Positions 37,959-43,121 of a DNA stretch of 43,121 nt are shown here, one piece after another. Each line of letters begins with the position of its first letter. Positions within the stretch are counted from its first letter, which is position 1. Both the position numbers and the translations under genes were made by a program. A model generated the notes under the pieces. That model was not told the DNA's origin. It saw only the letters and a list, made by a program, of their open reading frames with translations, and did not search any database. Source of the stretch: Hyphomicrobiales bacterium (GTDB lineage Bacteria; Pseudomonadota; Alphaproteobacteria; Rhizobiales; Devosiaceae); contig WFXU01000037.1 in NCBI GenBank assembly GCA_015490455.1, positions 1-43,121 on the forward strand, read 5' to 3'.

Positions 37959-38423
37959 TCACCAATTTTTGCTAATTGGCTTATTTCCAAATATCTCCCC
38001 TACCCTTCTTTTTCCACTATCGGCAAGATTATCTGGCAAATTGTTAACATCAAACCATTTAATTTCAACTATCTCCCTATTGGGCTTAAACTCCCTATCT
38101 AATTCAAATTTTTCAGCAATAAAGAATGCCAGATGATCGCGATTAGTTGCCTCAATATTATGAAAAAGCGCATGTAGACGCATTTCAGTAATTTTATATC
38201 CCGTTTCTTCGTAAGTTTCACGCTTTGCCGCATCATAAAAATTTTCGCCCGGATCCACTCCCCCACCCGGAAATTGCCAGCCGGGCACAAGACTTTGCCT
38301 AATTAGCAAAATTTTATTTCCATCAACCAACATAGTGCGCGCGCCAACCGTTTGACGCTGCCAAATTCCTTTCAGTGACATATAGACTTTAGCCAGCAAT
38401 CTTTGCCAAAAAATATTTTTCAT
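37959..38423 (-). CDS. NUDIX hydrolase
   Basis: A 154-aa pyrophosphohydrolase with NUDIX box [23 protein letters not shown] (pattern Gx5Ex7REUxEExG complete). The N-terminal stretch with [16 protein letters not shown] suggests a nucleotide-sugar or diphosphate substrate, but it cannot be specified. The start codon has no good ribosome binding site; a later Met at residue 15 is possible. It is divergent from the metallophosphoesterase gene. The 199-bp gap to the GNAT gene shows nothing recognisable. Confidence 0.85.
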   Translation of the reverse strand: MKNIFWQRLLAKVYMSLKGIWQRQTVGARTMLVDGNKILLIRQSLVPGWQFPGGGVDPGENFYDAAKRETYEETGYKITEMRLHALFHNIEATNRDHLAFFIAEKFELDREFKPNREIVEIKWFDVNNLPDNLADSGKRRVGEIFGNKPISKNW

Positions 38424-38501
38424 ATATATTCATTTCCATAAAAAAGATTGCTACACTATATTTTGGTCGTTATTATCTTAATTTTCACAAAAAAGCCAAT
38501 C

Positions 38502-39404
38502 ATGATTTCAATTGCCCATATTTCAGACGTTCACCTTCCATTGCCACCTATTTCCCTTAGCGAACTATTTTCAAAACGCATCACCGGCTATATTAACTGG
38601 AATTTGAAACGTAAAAAAAATATGCAGCCAACAACGCTCCTAAATTTAGTCAAGGATTTACAACAAAAAGAGCCAGACCTTATTGTCCATACAGGTGATT
38701 TGGTCAATCTTTCAACAAAAAAAGAATTTATTCAGGCGCAAAAATGGATAAAAAATCTTGGCGCGGCAAAAAAGGTCTGCACCATAGCGGGCAATCACGA
38801 TGCCTATATTAAGGGATCATTAGAGAAATTCTATCAGGCAATGGGAGAATATATAAGGGGAGAGATGATAGATAATAATCCCTTTCCCTTCATTCGCCGT
38901 TTGGGATATGTCGCTATTATTAATTGCAATTCAGCCATTGCCAGTCCACCTTTTTTTGCCAATGGTAAATTTGACGAAGAACAGGGGAAAAGATTGGCCG
39001 CTTTTCTTGATATAACAAAAAGGGAGGGTTATTTTCGTATTGTTACTATTCATCACCCTCCCTTTAGGCAAGAAGCCGATAAAAAACGTAAAGGCCTATT
39101 GGGAGCGGAAATATTTAGGCAGATTATTGAGCAATATGGCGCAGAATTAATTTTACATGGTCATACGCATCGCTCAACCATAAATAGCATTAAAGGTCCG
39201 CCATCTGGCCTAAACGGGGCTGAAGTTCCCGTTATTGGAGTTGCTTCAGCTTCTGCGCATGCAGGCTCTGGCGGTGATCCTGGTCGGTATAATTTATTTC
39301 AGATTGAAAAAAGCGCAAATAAATTTTCCTGTATAATGCGCGAATATGGTTATCAAAGAATTGGCGATGATATAAATATGCGGCTTAAAATGCAAATATA
39401 TTAA
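38502..39404 (+). CDS. Calcineurin-like metallophosphoesterase
   Basis: A 300-aa two-metal phosphoesterase. All five ligand blocks are present: AHISDVHLP, HTGDLVN, AGNHDAY, TIHHPP and LHGHTHRS. The order resembles CpdA-type cyclic nucleotide phosphodiesterases, but members also cleave other phosphodiesters and lipid-linked substrates, so the substrate is left open. The start at 38502 begins just before the first motif; a TTG at 38448 would add a hydrophobic stretch of 18 residues and is less likely though possible. It ends 21 nt before murL, so it may be in the same transcript. Confidence 0.86.
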   Translation: MISIAHISDVHLPLPPISLSELFSKRITGYINWNLKRKKNMQPTTLLNLVKDLQQKEPDLIVHTGDLVNLSTKKEFIQAQKWIKNLGAAKKVCTIAGNHDAYIKGSLEKFYQAMGEYIRGEMIDNNPFPFIRRLGYVAIINCNSAIASPPFFANGKFDEEQGKRLAAFLDITKREGYFRIVTIHHPPFRQEADKKRKGLLGAEIFRQIIEQYGAELILHGHTHRSTINSIKGPPSGLNGAEVPVIGVASASAHAGSGGDPGRYNLFQIEKSANKFSCIMREYGYQRIGDDINMRLKMQIY

Positions 39405-39425
39405 GTTACTAAATATGATAGTTAA

Positions 39426-40769
39426 ATGGGTGAAATAATTTTTAAGATAAATAAACCGACAATTTATGCGCAAAATCTGGCCATAGAATTTAGCTATGAG
39501 TTGGCGGAATATTCTTTTAGGGAGCGGGTTGAATTTAGTAGCGGGTTGAATATGGAAATATTTAACTTAGCTATTTTTTCTGACATGTTAAAGCTAAGCG
39601 CGTTGATATTAGGGGTTAGCTATTATAAATTACTGGCTCCGTTTAAGATTAAAGCGCCTTTTTTTTCTTTAAGCGAGAGTGAGAGAAAATTTACTCTTGC
39701 CATTTATGAAAATGGATTGGGAGAATTTTTTGCCCGCAATAATCTTAAAAGATTTGGAAAGATTGAACTGATAAGCGCAAAAAATAATGAATTTCTAAAA
39801 TGCGAAAATGCTAATATAAAACTGCATGACAGGATTTTACTTCCGATTGGGGGAGGTAAGGATTCTCTAGTTTCAGCGCAAATTTTACAAAAAGCCAATA
39901 TTGACTTTACCCCAATTGCTATTAACCCAAAGGGGCCAATCATTTCTTCTATCAAGAAAATTGGGAAGGAACCAATTTATATAAAGCGAATTTTGGATAA
40001 AAAAATGATAGAATTGGCAAAAAGAAAGCAATTTTATAATGGGCACGTCCCCTCTACCGCCATTAATTCAGTAATTATCGCCCTTTGCGCCCTTCTTTAT
40101 GATTATAAATATATTGCTTTTTCTAATGAACGTTCGGCCAACGAAGGAAATATTATTTTTGATGGAAGAGAAGCCAATCATCAATATTCCAAATCTTTAC
40201 AATTTGAAAAAATAATGCAAAATATTCTCGCAAAAATCACTAATGGCGAGCTAGAATATTTTTCATTATTAAGGCCATTTTCTGAAGCAAAAATCGGGCA
40301 GATTTTCGCCTTAGAAAATAAATTTGATAAGGATTTTTCAAGTTGCAATCAAAATTTCAAATTAAGCGGACATGGTGGCTCTTTATGGTGCAATAATTGT
40401 CCAAAATGCCATTTTACCTTTCTTATTCTTGCGCCAAATATGGCAAAGAAACGTTTAATAAATATTTTTGGCAAAAATCTGCTTGCTGAAAAGAAAAATA
40501 TTTCTTCCTTTCGTCAATTAACCGGCCTAAGCGGGCATAAACCTTGGGAGTGTGTAGGAGAAATATTAGAAGGGGCGGCCATTCTTTATTCACTTGGTAA
40601 AAATTCAGATTGGTCTGATGATTTTATCGTGGCAAATTTATATTCTGATTTGGTAAATTTTTATGGAGCAAAAAAACTTCAAACAGCATTGAGTGAATTA
40701 ATGAAAAATAGTAATATTCACCTAATTCCAGCCAGAATAGAAAAAGTGGTGATGCCCTATGCACAATAA
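39426..40769 (+). CDS. murL: UDP-MurNAc-L-Ala-L-Glu epimerase MurL
   Basis: Recognised as MurL, which inverts the terminal L-Glu of UDP-MurNAc-L-Ala-L-Glu to D-Glu with ATP, an alternative to glutamate racemase MurI first described in Xanthomonas oryzae. The 447-aa protein has a PP-loop-like ATP motif GGGKDS at 142-147 in LLPIGGGKDSLVSAQIL. Other family blocks are NGHVPSTAINS (205-215), SNERSANEGN (233-242) with NHQYSKS (251-257), LRPFSEAKIGQ (282-292), FSSCNQNF, Cys322/325/328 in WCNNCPKCHF, and GHKPWECVGEILEGAA near 375-390. It overlaps murD2 by 11 bp, which is the strongest contextual support. The start ATG has no strong ribosome binding site. Confidence 0.9.
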   Translation: MGEIIFKINKPTIYAQNLAIEFSYELAEYSFRERVEFSSGLNMEIFNLAIFSDMLKLSALILGVSYYKLLAPFKIKAPFFSLSESERKFTLAIYENGLGEFFARNNLKRFGKIELISAKNNEFLKCENANIKLHDRILLPIGGGKDSLVSAQILQKANIDFTPIAINPKGPIISSIKKIGKEPIYIKRILDKKMIELAKRKQFYNGHVPSTAINSVIIALCALLYDYKYIAFSNERSANEGNIIFDGREANHQYSKSLQFEKIMQNILAKITNGELEYFSLLRPFSEAKIGQIFALENKFDKDFSSCNQNFKLSGHGGSLWCNNCPKCHFTFLILAPNMAKKRLINIFGKNLLAEKKNISSFRQLTGLSGHKPWECVGEILEGAAILYSLGKNSDWSDDFIVANLYSDLVNFYGAKKLQTALSELMKNSNIHLIPARIEKVVMPYAQ

Positions 40770-42063
40770 AACCGATTTCACAAAACCCGTTTTGCTCTAT
40801 GGCGCGGGTAAGGAGGCTCAATCAAGTCGGAAATTTTTAAAAGAAAAATTTCCCGATCTAAAAATATATGTGACAGCTGATAGCGGAACTATCAATATTG
40901 ACGAAACACAAATTATAAAACCTTCCGATTTACCAGATGCCATTGAGAAAAAATTATTTGCAACTATTATAAAAAGTCCGGGGGTTTCCCGCTATCGGCC
41001 GATTTTTTTGATGGCGCGTGAAGCCGGGATTAAAGTAAGTTCGAACTTAAATATTTGGGCTGAATTTTATCGTAACAATAAGATTGTTGTAGCCATTACC
41101 GGCACTAAGGGTAAATCCACCTGTGCAGCCCTACTTTATTTAATGCTCAAAGCGCAAAATTTTGACGTAGGACTAGCGGGTAATATAGGAACAGCCCCGC
41201 TTGAAATTGGCGATAAGCATAAAATTATTATTTTTGAACTTTCCTCTTACCAAACCGCCGATATTAGCTTTTCTCCTGATTTTGCAGCCATAACCAACCT
41301 ATCTCCAGAACATACTGACTGGCATAGAGATTTAGACCATTATTATGCGGATAAATTAAATTTAATTGATAGAGAGGGTGGATTTAGCGTTGCTCTAGGA
41401 AAAAGCGCGGCTACAAATGAGCTGGTTCTTAAGGCCGTTAGAGATAAAAAAAGAATTTTGCCTGATTTGGAAAATATATTTTCACAACAAATAGCTGAAA
41501 TAAGTAAAAATTCACGCTTAAAAGGCGAACATAATCTTGATAATGCAATTATTGCCGCCAAATTAGCCTTAGCACTTGGGGCGGATAAAAATTCAATATT
41601 AAAAGGAATTCAGGACTTTACCCCTTTACCTCACCGACTTGAAGAACATAAAATTGGCGATTTTCTTTTTGTTGATGATTCAATTTCTACAACTCCCGAA
41701 GCCACAATGGCGGCCATTGATTCTTATAGGGACAGATCCATAGCTCTAATTGCCGGCGGACATGAAAGGCAGCAAGATTATAGCGAATTGAGCAAAAAGC
41801 TGGCTAGTTCGAATGTTGAAATTCTTGTATGCCTACCGGTAACTGGTGACAGGTTGGCAACCGCCACCTATTCAGCCGCTCCACATATTGAAGTTTTAGA
41901 AGTTGAAAATTTAGCCAGCGCAATGAATGCGCTTTCCTCTAGAAGAGCGTGCTTTAATACAATTATTCTTTCTCCCGGTGCGCCAAGCTATAATCAGTTT
42001 AGAAATTTTGAAGAGAGAGGTAAAAAATTTATCTCCCTCGCAAAGGAATTATTTGGCACATGA
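40759..42063 (+). CDS. murD2: UDP-N-acetylmuramoyl-L-alanine:L-glutamate ligase MurD2
   Basis: Mur ligase of 434 aa that adds glutamate to UDP-MurNAc-L-Ala using ATP. Motifs are ITGTKGKSTCAALL (P-loop 115-121), AGNIGTAPLE, FELSSYQTADI, TNLSPEHTDWH, HNLDNAIIAAKLA, PHRLEEHKIG and VDDSISTTPEA. Ordinary MurD uses D-Glu. Being joined to murL, this one is assigned to the MurD2 subfamily that uses L-Glu; the residues that set this choice were not identified by eye. The start lies inside the end of murL (11-bp overlap). Its stop overlaps the ATG of the following gene. Confidence 0.88.
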   Translation: MHNKTDFTKPVLLYGAGKEAQSSRKFLKEKFPDLKIYVTADSGTINIDETQIIKPSDLPDAIEKKLFATIIKSPGVSRYRPIFLMAREAGIKVSSNLNIWAEFYRNNKIVVAITGTKGKSTCAALLYLMLKAQNFDVGLAGNIGTAPLEIGDKHKIIIFELSSYQTADISFSPDFAAITNLSPEHTDWHRDLDHYYADKLNLIDREGGFSVALGKSAATNELVLKAVRDKKRILPDLENIFSQQIAEISKNSRLKGEHNLDNAIIAAKLALALGADKNSILKGIQDFTPLPHRLEEHKIGDFLFVDDSISTTPEATMAAIDSYRDRSIALIAGGHERQQDYSELSKKLASSNVEILVCLPVTGDRLATATYSAAPHIEVLEVENLASAMNALSSRRACFNTIILSPGAPSYNQFRNFEERGKKFISLAKELFGT

Positions 42064-42521
42064 AATGGTTAGAACTAAAAATAGTCCCGCCTCTTGTTAC
42101 GTTAATTTTTGCTATTTTTATGTGGCTCTTAGCGCAATTTTTGTTTCCCTTCCCAATAGTTGGGCAAAATAAGAATATTTTTGCTAGTTTTATTGCTCTA
42201 GCCGCCCTTTTATTAATGTTGATCAGCGCCTGGTTCTTATATAGAGCCAAAACAACCATTAACCCCACAAAACCATATAATTCCTCTTCTCTCCTTACAA
42301 AAGGACCTTATCATTTTTCACGCAATCCAATTTATTTAGCCGATTTATTATTTCTAATAGCGTGGGGCATATTCTTAAATAATTTATTTTCATTGGCTCT
42401 AATTATTGGCTTTATTTTATATATGAACCGCTTTCAAATTAGAGTGGAAGAAAGATTTTTAGAAGAAAAATTTGGAGATGAATATCGCACCTATAAACAA
42501 AAAACCCGCCGTTGGCTTTAA
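42060..42521 (+). CDS. Isoprenylcysteine carboxyl methyltransferase-like membrane protein
   Basis: Small integral membrane methyltransferase of the ICMT/PEMT superfamily, 153 aa with about four helices. The signature is GPYHFSRNPIYLADLL, then helices, and the closing EERFLEEKFGDEYRTYKQKTRRW. This segment binds S-adenosylmethionine in the superfamily. The methyl acceptor is unknown; bacterial members include lipid and isoprenoid-type modifiers. ATG overlaps the murD2 stop (ATGA), so translation is coupled to murD2. Weak stem arms GCCGTT (42508-42513) and AACGGC (42520-42525) overlap the stop and may be a poor terminator. Confidence 0.85.
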   Translation: MKWLELKIVPPLVTLIFAIFMWLLAQFLFPFPIVGQNKNIFASFIALAALLLMLISAWFLYRAKTTINPTKPYNSSSLLTKGPYHFSRNPIYLADLLFLIAWGIFLNNLFSLALIIGFILYMNRFQIRVEERFLEEKFGDEYRTYKQKTRRWL

Positions 42522-42546
42522 CGGCACTTGATATATTATTTGTTGT

Positions 42547-42612
42547 CCGTGAAAAATTTCATTAATCAGAAGTCGGAAATCGTAAGGCAGAAATCAGAAA
42601 TCGGAGGGTGAA
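42547..42612 (+). repeat. MITE-like element, partial third copy
   Basis: Starts CCGTGAAAAATTT, matching the end of the 8148-8314 element, then runs into TCAGAAGTCGGAAATC-type purine units. The remainder of the element is absent or too diverged. Confidence 0.55.
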
Positions 42613-42869
42613 GTTAAATTTGTGAAGAAAAAAGATAGTGAGCATAGCGAGCGGCTACCCACATTAATTGCATCACTGAAATATATCCTAAACTAACTGC
42701 CATTTCTGACATTACTCTCTACAATCAACTCAATAGTCCGTTTCCTATATTTATTCCTTCAAAACTACCTCCAAAACCGCACTCCGCAGTCCCCCCACAA
42801 TTCCCCATGCCCCAGCCATTCACCCTGTAAAACCCATCCCGCCGCAATCGCCCACAAACATTCCTACAA

Positions 42870-43121
42870 GCTCAAATAACTCAACTTACCGGAATAAATA
42901 TACTACCTCCACTTTGTAAAACAAAGAACTTTGAAACATTATAATTATGAACTAATATTGGAAGTAATAAATGGCGAGGGGTGGGCATTGGCGTGGAAAG
43001 AAGGAATAGCAAGGCTAAGTTAGAAAAAGTGCTCTCGTTCCCAACCATTCTTACTCCAAAACCATATCCCAATTGCCTACAATCATTCCCCAAAAATTAC
43101 TCCTAAAACCATACCCCCACA
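42870..43121 (+). repeat. Dispersed repeat, right copy (continues beyond window)
   Basis: Same orientation as 196-446 and with the same order of parts: AATAACTCAACTT, core, AT-rich promoter-like segment, G-rich segment, C-rich segment. The window ends inside it, so its full length is unknown. Confidence 0.85.
42911..42933. repeat. CTTTG/CAAAG core repeat, copy 4
   Basis: Identical to copy 1 over all 23 nt. Confidence 0.8.

Larger units (their letters stand above)
42522..43121. repeat. Gene-free, repeat-rich end of window
   Basis: No gene seen. It holds a third partial MITE-like element (42547-42612) with purine units, a C-rich array at about 42760-42860, and the right copy of the dispersed repeat from 42870 to the window edge. 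Open frames here are by-products of the repeats. Confidence 0.8.

Overview
This window comes from an AT-rich alphaproteobacterium, most likely of the Hyphomicrobiales (Rhizobiales) or a close relative. The evidence is the gene order. divK-pleD stands beside a DUF3572 gene and a zinc-ribbon DNA polymerase IV. clpP-clpX-lon is followed by an HU gene and a tRNA-Val. fabD-fabG-acpP-fabF-mltG-yicC-gmk, ispDF-cinA, and trmL divergent from petABC-apt are blocks familiar from that order. The placement rests on remembered synteny and protein features, not on a tree.

Layout. Bases 1-1241 carry no credible gene and are packed with degenerate repeats. Bases 1242-8091 hold pleD, divK, a DUF3572 gene, dinB, a RidA gene, a glycerophosphodiester phosphodiesterase, an unusual LysM/beta-barrel protein and a HIT protein. 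Bases 8148-8314 are a small element with inverted ends. Bases 8350-11483 are a TRAP transporter operon on the minus strand. Bases 11.65-12.2 kb hold a decayed IS481-type transposase beside tRNA-Val(UAC). Bases 12.4-19.0 kb hold HU, a Tet-like efflux pump and the Lon/ClpX/ClpP proteases. Bases 19.2-25.4 kb are the gmk-to-fabD fatty-acid and envelope cluster. Bases 25.7-28.9 kb hold ispDF, cinA and trmFO. Bases 28.9-31.3 kb hold two envelope genes (DUF4153, DUF2147), both preceded by purine-rich leaders. Bases 31.5-34.7 kb hold apt and the cytochrome bc1 operon. Bases 34.9-38.4 kb hold trmL, a CCA-adding enzyme, two NUDIX genes and a GNAT gene. Bases 38.5-42.5 kb are a plus-strand run of a metallophosphoesterase, MurL, MurD2 and an ICMT-like membrane methyltransferase. 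The window ends in a second copy of the repeat seen at its start.

The most interesting biology is the murL-murD2 pair. It implies that this organism adds L-Glu to UDP-MurNAc-L-Ala and then epimerises it on the nucleotide precursor, instead of making free D-Glu with MurI. A small membrane methyltransferase gene is coupled to the pair by stop/start overlap. Also notable are a protein with two LysM domains and a probable outer-membrane barrel but no signal peptide behind a strong ribosome binding site; a family of interspersed repeats with a nearly invariant CTTTG/CAAAG core (four copies); a MITE-like element with inverted ends and partial copies elsewhere; and purine-rich tandem-repeat leaders in front of two envelope genes.
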